Of a stretch of DNA of 6,241 nt, positions 1-5,547 are shown piece after piece. Below the pieces are notes generated by a model. That model was given only the letters and a program-made list of their open reading frames with translations. It searched no databases and had not been told where the DNA came from. The translations under genes were made by a program, and so were the position numbers. Position 1 is the first letter of the stretch. Each line of letters opens with the position of its first letter. Source of the DNA: an uncultured Clostridia bacterium (GTDB lineage Bacteria; Bacillota; Clostridia; TANB77; CAG-508); the NCBI GenBank assembly GCA_948663505.1, contig CAPNAQ010000068.1, positions 3,170 to 9,410 on the forward strand, given 5' to 3'.

Positions 1-1
1 T

Positions 2-97
2 TTGAAATATATATCTTTTTTCTATAATCAAATTTTAAAAATAAAAAACTGAAACTAAAAAAACAAACTTGCTTTTTTATATTTAGTAATGTAAAAT
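2..97 (+). promoter_or_regulatory. Upstream region of the GH18 gene with two weak promoter candidates
   Basis: The first 159 bases hold no gene on either strand that I can support. Two candidate sigma-A promoters point at the hydrolase gene. One has TTGAAA at 2-7 and TATAAT at 23-28, with a 15-bp spacer that is short. The other has TTGCTT at 69-74 and TAAAAT at 92-97, with a 17-bp spacer but a poor -35. I see no SigH-type -10 (GAAT core) here, so nothing suggests that the neighbouring SigH drives this gene. Either promoter or both could be chance in such AT-rich DNA. Confidence 0.25.
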
Positions 98-159
98 ATT
101 AACGTAAAGAAAAATTTTAGATGACAATAAATAAACGAAGTAAGTGAAGGGAAATAAAA

Positions 160-1875
160 ATGGATAGAGAGAAACAAAAAAGAATAAGAAGATCAAAAGA
201 AAAAAAAGAAGGAAACAAGAAAAACAAAAAAATAAAAGCAATAATGGTAATAATGGCAGTAATAGTAATGGGAATAATAGGATATATAGCAAACGACTAT
301 ATAATATTAGACAAAAATAAAAACATAAATTTAGTAATAAATAATAGAAATGTAACATTAAACTTAAAAAAACCAATAATGATAGAAAAAGAAGAAATAT
401 ACATATCAAAACAAGACATAGGAAACTTCTTTGACAAATACATATATGAAGAAAAGCAAAATAACCAAATAGTTACAACATATGATTCAAAAATAGCAGA
501 ACTAAGTTTAGAAAACAACAAAATAAGGATAAATGGTACAAATAAAGATACATATGCACATGCTATAAAAAGAGAAGACACAATATATATACCAATACAA
601 GAAATGCAAGAAATATATGGAATAGAAATTGAATATAAAGCAGAAGCAAAAGTAGTAGCAATTGACTCAATTGCTAGAGAACAGAAAAAGGCAATAATAG
701 CAAAAGATGTTGCAGTAAAATCATCAACAAGAATAATTGCAAAAACGATAGATAGAGTAAAAAAAGGAAGTTATGTAATAGTAATTTCAGATGAAAATGG
801 ATATGCAAAAATAAGAACTGAAAGTGGAAAAATTGGATATGTAAAATCAAATAAAATAGCAAATACAGTAGTAGTAAGAGAATCAATAGAAAAAGAAGAA
901 CAAAATAAAGAAAAAATAAATTTAGTATGGGATTATTTTTCTACATATGCAAAAGCACCAAATAGAACAGGAGAAAAAATGGAGGGAGTAAATGTTGTAT
1001 CACCAGCATTTTTCCATTTAGATTCAAATGGAGAACTTCAAGAGAATGTAGGAGATAAAGGACAAGCTTACATAGAGTGGGCACATAGTAATGGATATAA
1101 AGTATGGCCAATGGTGCAAAATGCAGGGGAAGGAATGCTTACAGTAACGTCTGAAATAATGAATGATTATAATAAAAGACAAAAATTAATTGAAGAGATT
1201 TTTGCAGTATGTGTTAAATATAAATTAGATGGAATTAATATAGATTTTGAAAATATGAAACAAGAAGATAAAAATTTATTTTCAAGATTTATAATTGAAT
1301 TAACACCAAGATTAAAATCTATAGGATTAAATGTATCTGTTGATGTAACAGCACCTGATGGATCTGAAACATGGTCATTATGTTTCGACAGGCATGTAAT
1401 AGGAGATGTTGCAGACTATATAGTATTTATGGCATATGACCAATATGGAGCATCAAGTAACAAATCAGGAACAACAGCAGGGTATGATTGGGTAAAAGTA
1501 AGTCTTAAAAAATTTTTAGATACAGAAGAGATAAAAAGCGAAAAAATAATACTTGCAATTCCATTATATACAAGATTATGGACAGAAAACATTAATGGAG
1601 AGATTGTAAAACAAAGTCCTGTATCAATAAAAAGTATTGAAAAAGTTATTCCAAAAGATTTAGGAAAAAAATGGGATGATAATTTAAGACAATATTATGT
1701 AGAATATACAGAAGGTTCAAATATAAAGAAAATGTGGATTGAAGATGAAAAATCTTTAAAAGAAAAAATATCTTTAGTAACAGAATATAATCTAGGTGGT
1801 GTTGCATCTTGGGCTAAAGATATGGAAACTGAAAATTTTTGGAGTTTTTTGCAGAAATGCTTGACTTTAAAGTAA
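160..1875 (+). CDS. Membrane-anchored GH18 family glycosidase with stalk and SH3 domains
   Basis: Likely cell-surface enzyme acting on N-acetylglucosamine-containing polymers such as peptidoglycan. The 571-residue protein starts with a very basic cytoplasmic tail (1-26) and one membrane segment (about 27-45) without a clear cleavage site, so it is probably anchored with its body outside. Residues about 56-168 resemble the copper-amine-oxidase N-terminal-like domain common in clostridial surface proteins, and 176-240 an SH3-type wall-binding domain. The GH18 barrel spans about 252-565: the catalytic motif is DGINIDFE at 357-364 with E364 as the proton donor, followed by MAYDQYG at 424-430 and a GVASW strand with W551. 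The middle Asp of the usual DxDxE is Asn360. SleL/YaaH-type spore-cortex enzymes share this barrel, so a spore or wall role is possible but not shown. An AAGGG ribosome site lies about 9 bases before the ATG. The next gene is sigH. Confidence 0.88.
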   Translation: MDREKQKRIRRSKEKKEGNKKNKKIKAIMVIMAVIVMGIIGYIANDYIILDKNKNINLVINNRNVTLNLKKPIMIEKEEIYISKQDIGNFFDKYIYEEKQNNQIVTTYDSKIAELSLENNKIRINGTNKDTYAHAIKREDTIYIPIQEMQEIYGIEIEYKAEAKVVAIDSIAREQKKAIIAKDVAVKSSTRIIAKTIDRVKKGSYVIVISDENGYAKIRTESGKIGYVKSNKIANTVVVRESIEKEEQNKEKINLVWDYFSTYAKAPNRTGEKMEGVNVVSPAFFHLDSNGELQENVGDKGQAYIEWAHSNGYKVWPMVQNAGEGMLTVTSEIMNDYNKRQKLIEEIFAVCVKYKLDGINIDFENMKQEDKNLFSRFIIELTPRLKSIGLNVSVDVTAPDGSETWSLCFDRHVIGDVADYIVFMAYDQYGASSNKSGTTAGYDWVKVSLKKFLDTEEIKSEKIILAIPLYTRLWTENINGEIVKQSPVSIKSIEKVIPKDLGKKWDDNLRQYYVEYTEGSNIKKMWIEDEKSLKEKISLVTEYNLGGVASWAKDMETENFWSFLQKCLTLK

Positions 1876-1890
1876 TATAAAAGATATAAT
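1861..1890 (+). promoter_or_regulatory. sigH promoter inside the end of the GH18 gene
   Basis: TTGACT at 1861-1866 (5 of 6 to consensus) and TATAAT at 1885-1890 (6 of 6) are separated by 18 bases, a good sigma-A promoter. The -35 box overlaps the last codons of the hydrolase gene. Transcription would start near 1897, giving a leader of about 27 bases that carries GGAGG at 1907-1911. No terminator separates the hydrolase gene from sigH, so read-through expression is also possible. Confidence 0.62.
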
Positions 1891-1923
1891 TATATAAATC
1901 ACATTTGGAGGTATTTTATACAT

Positions 1924-2556
1924 ATGCAAAAGGATAACATATATTTTACAACAGATAAATACATGAAATTAACAGATGAGCAAATAATATCACAAATAAA
2001 AAGTGGAGATGAAGAAGCTGTTATATATATGTTTGAAAAATATAAAGATTTAGTTAATTCAAAAGTTGGAAAATATTTTATAATTGGAGCAGAAAAAGAA
2101 GACATTATCCAAGAAGGAATGATTGGTTTATATAAAGCAATAAAAGGATTTGATAAAAATAAAGATAATACTTTTAAAACATTTGCAAATATATGTATAG
2201 AAAGACAACTTATTACTGCAATTAAATCTTCAAATAGACAAAAACATATGCCTTTAAATTCATATTTATCACTAAATACTACAGCATATGAAAATAATGA
2301 GGATACAGAATTATTAGAAACATTTGAGGTTGATTCTATAGAAGATCCTTTAGAAACTATTATGAAAAAAGAATATTATGAAGAAGTTCAGAATATAATG
2401 CATAAATCATTAAGTGAGTTTGAGGAAAAGGTTCTAGCAAGATTTATACAGGGAGATAGTTATGAAATTATTGCTCAAAAACTGGACATGCCTGTGAAAT
2501 CTATTGATAATGCAATTCAAAGAATAAGAAAAAAGGCAATAAAAAATATATATTAA
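1924..2556 (+). CDS. sigH: RNA polymerase sigma-H factor (Spo0H)
   Basis: Alternative sigma factor that directs RNA polymerase to transition-state and early sporulation genes. The 210-residue protein fits the family length. Region 2 lies at about 25-105 and includes IGAEKEDIIQEG (54-65), the signature core-binding stretch. RQKHMPLNSY at 105-114 is almost identical to the Bacillus subtilis SigH linker. Region 4 (about 157-205) ends in KSIDNAIQR, also typical of SigH. The ATG at 1924 is 12 bases after GGAGG, a long gap; the next in-frame ATG (1963) has no ribosome site, so 1924 is preferred. It has its own sigma-A promoter and a hairpin terminator behind it. In clostridia sigH usually sits before rpmG-secE-nusG; here a tRNA gene and an integrated element follow instead. 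Confidence 0.95.
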   Translation: MQKDNIYFTTDKYMKLTDEQIISQIKSGDEEAVIYMFEKYKDLVNSKVGKYFIIGAEKEDIIQEGMIGLYKAIKGFDKNKDNTFKTFANICIERQLITAIKSSNRQKHMPLNSYLSLNTTAYENNEDTELLETFEVDSIEDPLETIMKKEYYEEVQNIMHKSLSEFEEKVLARFIQGDSYEIIAQKLDMPVKSIDNAIQRIRKKAIKNIY

Positions 2557-2559
2557 GGT

Positions 2560-2618
2560 AAAGAGTATGATTATTTTGAATGACTTTTTGAACATTTATT
2601 TTTAATCATACTCTTTTT
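2560..2618 (+). terminator. Hairpin with T-run after sigH
   Basis: A perfect 14-bp inverted repeat has its left arm at 2560-2573 and its right arm at 2603-2616, and the T-run continues to 2618. It starts 3 bases after the sigH stop. The stem is AT-rich and the loop is long (29 bases), so strength is uncertain. It ends only 3 bases before the tRNA 5' end. Confidence 0.6.
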
Positions 2619-2621
2619 CAT

Positions 2622-2697
2622 GCTTCCATAGCTCAGTTGGTAGAGTGCAGCCTTGGTAAGGCTGAGGTCACGGGTTCAATTCCCGTTGGAAGCTCCA
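2622..2697 (+). tRNA. tRNA-Thr (anticodon GGT)
   Basis: All four stems can be drawn. The acceptor is GCTTCCA (2622-2628) with TGGAAGC (2687-2693). The D stem is GCTC with GAGT, with a G-U closing pair. The anticodon stem is CAGCC (2648-2652) with GGCTG (2660-2664), around a 7-base loop with GGT at 2655-2657. The T stem is ACGGG with CCCGT. The discriminator base is T and CCA is encoded at 2695-2697. The anticodon reads ACC and ACT. The gene is intact, although an integrase gene lies just downstream; this is expected when the inserting element restores the tRNA 3' end. Confidence 0.96.
2670..2697. other. Probable attL core in the tRNA-Thr 3' end
   Basis: Tyrosine integrases of ICEs and phages often recombine within the T-arm to CCA end of a tRNA gene, with int next to the site. 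Here the integrase 3' end lies about 110 bases away and points at the tRNA. The stretch from the T-stem to CCA is the likely core. Its exact limits cannot be set, because the matching attR copy is outside the window. Confidence 0.55.
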
Positions 2698-2701
2698 ACG
2701 A

Positions 2702-2746
2702 AAAAATCAGTAAATGCGCCTAAAATCAACATATTTACTGATTTTT
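2702..2746. terminator. Bidirectional hairpin between tRNA-Thr and int
   Basis: A perfect 14-bp inverted repeat (2702-2715 and 2733-2746) encloses a 17-base loop. The right arm ends in five Ts and leads into a T-rich tract, so it could end the tRNA transcript. Read leftwards, the other arm ends in six Ts and could end the int operon. It lies outside the tRNA, so it probably belongs to the element. Confidence 0.65.
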
Positions 2747-2803
2747 AATTTTAATTTTATTTTTCTGTTATTTCTATTTTTTATACTTTTTTCTATGTAG
2801 TAA

Positions 2804-2825
2804 GATGTCAAAATGATGTCAAAAT
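2804..2825. repeat. Tandem 11-bp direct repeat, candidate integrase arm site
   Basis: GATGTCAAAAT occurs twice back to back, at 2804-2814 and 2815-2825, overlapping the last codons and the stop of int. The integrase has an arm-binding-type N-terminus, and such proteins bind short direct repeats just inside the att sites. Position and form fit that role; binding is inferred. Confidence 0.5.
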
Positions 2826-3914
2826 TTTATTAGATATATAATCATTTATTAGTTCATTTGCATTTTCTCTTTCTTCATCTAAATGAGCATATATGTCATA
2901 TACCATTTTAGCAGAAGAATGTCCCATTAATTCTTGAGCTTTTTTTATTTTTATTCCTGCATAATATAACATAGTACAATAAGAATGCCTTAGTCTATAG
3001 TATGAAAAACATACTTTTTCTTTATCATTTTCAATATTTTTATTTAATTCATTTAAGAACGAGTTTAAATGGGTTTTTAGAGCTTGTTTTGTCAACATAG
3101 AATACTTATCTGTTTCTTTAGTAAAAAGGTATGCAATTTGATTTTTGTGCCTATAATTTACCTCATATTTTAAACTATCAATAAGAAAGTTGGGGATAGG
3201 AATTTTTCTATTTTTTAAGTTTTTGGTTGGTTTTACATTAGGCTGATTTTTGGCTAATGAAACAGCTTTATTAATAATAAGTAAATTATTATTAAAATCA
3301 ATATCATCTAAGGTTAGTGCAACTGCTTCCTCTGGTCTAATTCCACAATACCTCAAAATTAAAATAAATAATCCATATTTATGATGTTTTGCTAATTCTG
3401 TGACTTTTTTATCTTCTTGTAATGTTAATGGCTGTCGCTCATTTTTAGGAAATTTAATTGATTTTATACCATTTGCTACATTTTTTGAAATGACATCATT
3501 ATTGACAGCGTCTTCTAATATTCTTTTGCATTCTGCAATTGTTCTGTTGGTTATATCAGTATAACCTTCCTTAACCATATTAGTTGATATTTCTTGAATA
3601 TGATATCTTTTTAAATCTTTTAATTTAACATTACCAATATAATTATATAGATGTCTTAATCTGTTTTTTACACTAGCTTGAGTTGCTAATTCTTTTGTAG
3701 ATATATTTATTTCAAACCATTTTTCTGCATATTGTTTAAATGTTATATTTTCAAATGAAGATACAAAACCGTTTATATTTTTATATTTTAATTCTGTTAG
3801 TTTTTTATCTAATTCATCAGATGAATTTGCATATAAAAATTTTCTTTTTCCATTTATTGTGACTGATGTTTGAAATCTTCCATCAGCTCTTTTAGTGTAT
3901 CCTTTTTTTGACAT
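2808..3914 (-). CDS. int: Tyrosine recombinase / integrase of the Tn916-phage type
   Basis: Catalyses site-specific integration and excision at the tRNA-Thr site. The 368 residues fit the family. Residues about 1-45 form an arm-DNA-binding domain (GYTKRADGRFQTSV start), 55-150 the helical core-binding domain, and 165-350 the catalytic domain. Visible catalytic residues are R193 (in GIRPEE), K231 (in PTKNLKNRK), R309 (in RLRH), H332 (in MGHSS) and the nucleophile Y342 (in DIYAH). The box II motif is YRLRH, so the usual His of HxxR is Tyr306. The start has GGAGG 6 bases upstream. The gene is third in the repressor operon, 33 bases after immA, so it should be made with the repressor. Its stop lies inside a tandem repeat, and a bidirectional hairpin follows. 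Confidence 0.95.
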   Translation of the reverse strand: MSKKGYTKRADGRFQTSVTINGKRKFLYANSSDELDKKLTELKYKNINGFVSSFENITFKQYAEKWFEINISTKELATQASVKNRLRHLYNYIGNVKLKDLKRYHIQEISTNMVKEGYTDITNRTIAECKRILEDAVNNDVISKNVANGIKSIKFPKNERQPLTLQEDKKVTELAKHHKYGLFILILRYCGIRPEEAVALTLDDIDFNNNLLIINKAVSLAKNQPNVKPTKNLKNRKIPIPNFLIDSLKYEVNYRHKNQIAYLFTKETDKYSMLTKQALKTHLNSFLNELNKNIENDKEKVCFSYYRLRHSYCTMLYYAGIKIKKAQELMGHSSAKMVYDIYAHLDEERENANELINDYISNKILTSF

Positions 3915-3947
3915 ATAAAACCTCCGTTTGCTTATATTGTTTAAAAA

Positions 3948-4385
3948 TTAAATGATATCTTCAAGCATTTCTTCATTTGTAAATAATTGTCCATTATTTT
4001 TATAGTAATTATAAGCAAATTCAACCATATTAGGTTGTACTTGCAATTCTTCTGCTATATCTAATAAATTACATATACCATTTTTAAAACAGTTTAAAAT
4101 TGAATTTAAAGGCACACACACAAGTGATTTCCATTTTAAAGCTTTATATTCTTGTCTATTTATTTCTGCTTGAGAGGAAGAAATAGAGTAATAAGCAGAG
4201 TAATAATAATGACCTAATTCCTCAGCAAGTAAACATTTTTCTTCTGTGTATGAAGTGATTTTTGAATAATCCATAAAAATACAATAGCTATTATAAACAA
4301 TCCTTGATTTTACTTTTTTCATTTTATAATTAATAAGAGATATTTTCTCTTTGCTACTTATATTTTCTAAATCAATCAATTCCAT
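3948..4385 (-). CDS. immA: ImmA/IrrE-like metalloprotease with a variant zinc motif
   Basis: In ICEBs1 and related phages ImmA cleaves the ImmR repressor after a signal, freeing excision and transfer genes. This 145-residue protein has the ImmA layout: a short beta N-terminus, a motif helix with AEELGHYYYS (54-63), and an E-x-x-A-x-x-W stretch (E79 to W85) that normally supplies the third zinc ligand. The first His of HExxH is Glu55, giving E-E-x-x-H. I recall the same E-for-H form in other Firmicute element proteins, so it may be a subfamily trait, but it could weaken zinc binding. The ATG overlaps the repressor stop as TAATG, so translation is probably coupled. Residues about 105-130 look helical and may contact the repressor. 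Confidence 0.82.
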   Translation of the reverse strand: MELIDLENISSKEKISLINYKMKKVKSRIVYNSYCIFMDYSKITSYTEEKCLLAEELGHYYYSAYYSISSSQAEINRQEYKALKWKSLVCVPLNSILNCFKNGICNLLDIAEELQVQPNMVEFAYNYYKNNGQLFTNEEMLEDII

Positions 4386-4711
4386 TATTTTTTACCTTTC
4401 ATTTTTTTAATAAAATCAATTTGCCTTTGCAATTCTAATAATTCCTCTTCATCAAGTCCATTAATATCAAGTCCGCCTGCATTTGCAAATTTAACTTGTT
4501 TTAGTTCTTCTATATTTCTTATGTCTGTTTTTCCAAGTAAATAGTCTATTGAAACATTAAAATAATCAGAAAGCTTTGCTAAAGTTTCTGTTCCCATATC
4601 TCTTTCGCCTGTTTCATAAAAACCAACAGTTCTTTCTCCTTTATTAATGATTCTTGCAATATCAGATTGGAGTAATCCTTTTTCTATTCGTAATTCTTTT
4701 AATCTATTCAT
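4385..4711 (-). CDS. XRE-family repressor, ImmR-like
   Basis: Likely master repressor of the element. The 108-residue protein has an HTH_3 domain at about 4-58, with LLQSDIARIINKGERTVGFY covering the two DNA-contacting helices, and ends the domain with VSIDYLLGKTD, typical of this family. Residues 86-105 form an acidic then basic helix (LDEEELLELQ to FIKKMK). In ImmR proteins the C-terminal part is where ImmA cuts, so this tail is a reasonable target by analogy. A GAAAGGG ribosome site lies about 10 bases before the ATG. It is the first gene of the leftward operon, fused by TAATG to immA. Its promoter carries an operator between -35 and -10, which points to autoregulation. Confidence 0.88.
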   Translation of the reverse strand: MNRLKELRIEKGLLQSDIARIINKGERTVGFYETGERDMGTETLAKLSDYFNVSIDYLLGKTDIRNIEELKQVKFANAGGLDINGLDEEELLELQRQIDFIKKMKGKK

Positions 4712-4742
4712 ATAAATATTTCCCTTTCAAAGATATAATTAT

Positions 4743-4771
4743 ATTATATAACAAATTGTACGATATGTAAA
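4743..4771 (-). promoter_or_regulatory. Leftward promoter of the repressor-immA-int operon
   Basis: On the minus strand, TTTACA (4771-4766, 5 of 6) and TATAAT (4748-4743, 6 of 6) are separated by exactly 17 bases. Operator O1 (4749-4761) fills most of the spacer and touches the -10 box. Transcription would start near 4736. Confidence 0.72.
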
Positions 4772-4792
4772 GCAAGAAAGAACAAATTGTAC
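4749..4792. promoter_or_regulatory. Operator pair O1/O2 at the repressor promoter
   Basis: O1 is TAACAAATTGTAC at 4749-4761 and O2 is GAACAAATTGTAC at 4780-4792, 31 bases start to start. They differ only at the first base. Both are near-palindromes of the form GWAC-N5-GTAC. O1 lies in the promoter spacer and O2 just upstream of the -35, so O1 should repress while O2 could help or hinder. Confidence 0.7.
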
Positions 4793-4854
4793 AAAAATTT
4801 TCCTTAGAGTAATAAAGGTTTCATAAATTTATAAAAAAATTTTTTTAAAAAGTA

Positions 4855-4883
4855 TTGACAAAGAACATATTGTACTATATAAT
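4855..4883 (+). promoter_or_regulatory. Rightward promoter of the Cro-like/xis genes
   Basis: A perfect sigma-A promoter: TTGACA at 4855-4860, a 17-base spacer, and TATAAT at 4878-4883. Transcription would start near 4890. Such a strong promoter needs a repressor in the integrated state; operator O3 lies in the spacer and O4 just after the start point. Confidence 0.85.
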
Positions 4884-4910
4884 GCAGATAACAAAACGAA
4901 CAATAAGTAC
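4863..4910. promoter_or_regulatory. Operator pair O3/O4 at the rightward promoter
   Basis: O3 is GAACATATTGTAC at 4863-4875, between -35 and -10. O4 is GAACAATAAGTAC at 4898-4910, about 8 bases past the start point and 3 bases before the AGGAGGTGA ribosome site. They lie 35 bases apart start to start, and both fit GWAC-N5-GTAC. Binding would block polymerase access and early elongation. Confidence 0.72.
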
Positions 4911-4925
4911 GCAGGAGGTGAGAAA

Positions 4926-5156
4926 ATGAAAGAAGTAACATTTAAAGAGTTACGCCTAAAAAACAAATTAACACAAGAACAGCTTGCTGAAAAATCAGGT
5001 TTTTCTAAAGACTATATTTCTATGATAGAAAGAGGCGAAAGAACACCAAGTGACAAAGCTAAAGCAATATTTGCAGAAATATTCAAAGTACCTATTGTAC
5101 AAATTTTTTTAGCAATTCAACGTACAATAAGTACTACAAGAAAAGAAACAGAATAA
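4926..5156 (+). CDS. Small Cro-like XRE regulator
   Basis: A 76-residue DNA-binding protein, almost entirely one HTH_3 domain (about 6-60), with LTQEQLAEKSGFSKDYISMI covering helices 2 and 3 and ERGERTPS following, as in Cro/C1-type regulators. The C-terminal tail (IFLAIQRT onward) resembles that of small phage and ICE regulators opposite a repressor gene. AGGAGGTGA lies right before the ATG with normal spacing. As first gene of the rightward transcript it probably opposes the ImmR-like repressor by binding the same operators, or tunes its own promoter. Its last third of coding sequence contains two more operator copies, O5 and O6. No terminator is seen before xis, 137 bases downstream. Confidence 0.82.
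   Translation: MKEVTFKELRLKNKLTQEQLAEKSGFSKDYISMIERGERTPSDKAKAIFAEIFKVPIVQIFLAIQRTISTTRKETE
5088..5134. promoter_or_regulatory. Operator pair O5/O6 inside the Cro-like gene
   Basis: O5 is GTACCTATTGTAC at 5088-5100 and O6 is GTACAATAAGTAC at 5122-5134, 34 bases apart. Both have the full GTAC-N5-GTAC form. O6 equals O4 except for one base, and the arrangement copies O3/O4. No good promoter overlaps them, so a role in looping or as a block to elongation is more likely than direct promoter occlusion. Confidence 0.6.
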
Positions 5157-5195
5157 AGATATTACTAACTTAAAGACAAAAATTTAAAAAACTAC

Positions 5196-5223
5196 TTGAC
5201 AAATAAAAACTAACGTTTTTATT
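5196..5223 (+). promoter_or_regulatory. Possible xis promoter
   Basis: TTGACA at 5196-5201 is a perfect -35, but the -10 is weak: TTTATT at 5218-5223 with a 16-base spacer is the best I see. It lies about 70 bases before xis. It may need an activator, or xis may be read from the upstream promoter. Confidence 0.38.
5202..5223. repeat. Perfect 9-bp inverted repeat next to the xis -35 box
   Basis: AATAAAAAC (5202-5210) and GTTTTTATT (5215-5223) are exact reverse complements around TAAC. The repeat starts directly after TTGACA and covers the spacer and -10. It does not match the GTAC operators. It could be an operator for another protein. It lacks a T-tail, so it is not a good terminator. Confidence 0.5.
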
Positions 5224-5257
5224 CAAATAAAAAATCAAAGTATAAAATTACAATAAA

Positions 5258-5271
5258 TCGACAAAAGTCGA
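5258..5271. repeat. Short TCGAC hairpin upstream of the xis ribosome site
   Basis: TCGAC (5258-5262) and GTCGA (5267-5271) are reverse complements around AAAA, ending about 9 bases before AAGGAGG. It is one of few GC-containing palindromes in this region. It could affect translation of xis or be a protein site; it is short enough to be chance. Confidence 0.35.
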
Positions 5272-5293
5272 CAGAACAGAAAGGAGGAAAAAG

Positions 5294-5494
5294 ATGCCAG
5301 CAAGTATTTTAACAAAAAGAAAAAAGTTTATAAAAGTAAAAGACTTTGCAGAACAATTTGATATGAGTGATAAAACTGTATATCAAATGATAAAAAATCC
5401 AATATTTAAAGAAGCAGTAAAAAAGATAGGGAATAAAGGTATAAGACTTGATGAAGACAAAATGTTAGAAATAATGGAACAGTATTATGGTTAA
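5294..5494 (+). CDS. xis: Small winged-helix excisionase-like protein
   Basis: Probable recombination directionality factor that binds near the att sites and turns the integrase towards excision. The 66 residues are basic at the start (KRKKFIKVKDFAEQF), with a helix-turn-helix at about 15-35 (MSDKTVYQMIKN) and a wing plus last helix at 45-63 (GNKGIRLDEDKMLEIME). The GNxxxI then K-rich helix layout is like Tn916 Xis, and helix-turn-helix domains of this kind are also annotated as general DNA-binding or MerR-like. AAGGAGG sits 6 bases before the ATG. It is not next to int but on the opposite arm of the switch, as in ICEBs1. The sequence alone cannot exclude a plain regulator. Confidence 0.72.
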   Translation: MPASILTKRKKFIKVKDFAEQFDMSDKTVYQMIKNPIFKEAVKKIGNKGIRLDEDKMLEIMEQYYG

Positions 5495-5547
5495 AAATTG
5501 TGCTTTATATATATATACTTCAACAAAAATAAGGAAGGAGGAAAAGT

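Noticed and set aside
121..147. Eight-codon open frame before the GH18 gene
   Set aside because: No ribosome binding site, and such short frames are frequent by chance.
83..409. Minus-strand 108-codon open frame
   Set aside because: Leu/Phe-rich shadow of the A-rich N-terminal part of the GH18 gene; low complexity and no ribosome site.
297..581. Minus-strand 94-codon open frame
   Set aside because: Lies inside the GH18 gene in antisense; hydrophobic composition is only the mirror of A-rich codons.
674..886. Minus-strand 70-codon open frame
   Set aside because: Leu-rich shadow within the GH18 gene, low complexity.
1899..2105. Minus-strand 68-codon open frame
   Set aside because: Antisense to the well-supported sigH start region; no family likeness.
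2974..2986. GTACAATAAGAAT within int, 11 of 13 to operators O4/O6
   Set aside because: Lacks the final GTAC half-site, has no promoter or partner site nearby, and lies in conserved integrase coding sequence.
3491..3509. TGACATCATT then TTGACA within int, like the tandem repeat at 2804 in reverse
   Set aside because: Has an extra base and is not an exact repeat; lies in coding sequence far from the att end.
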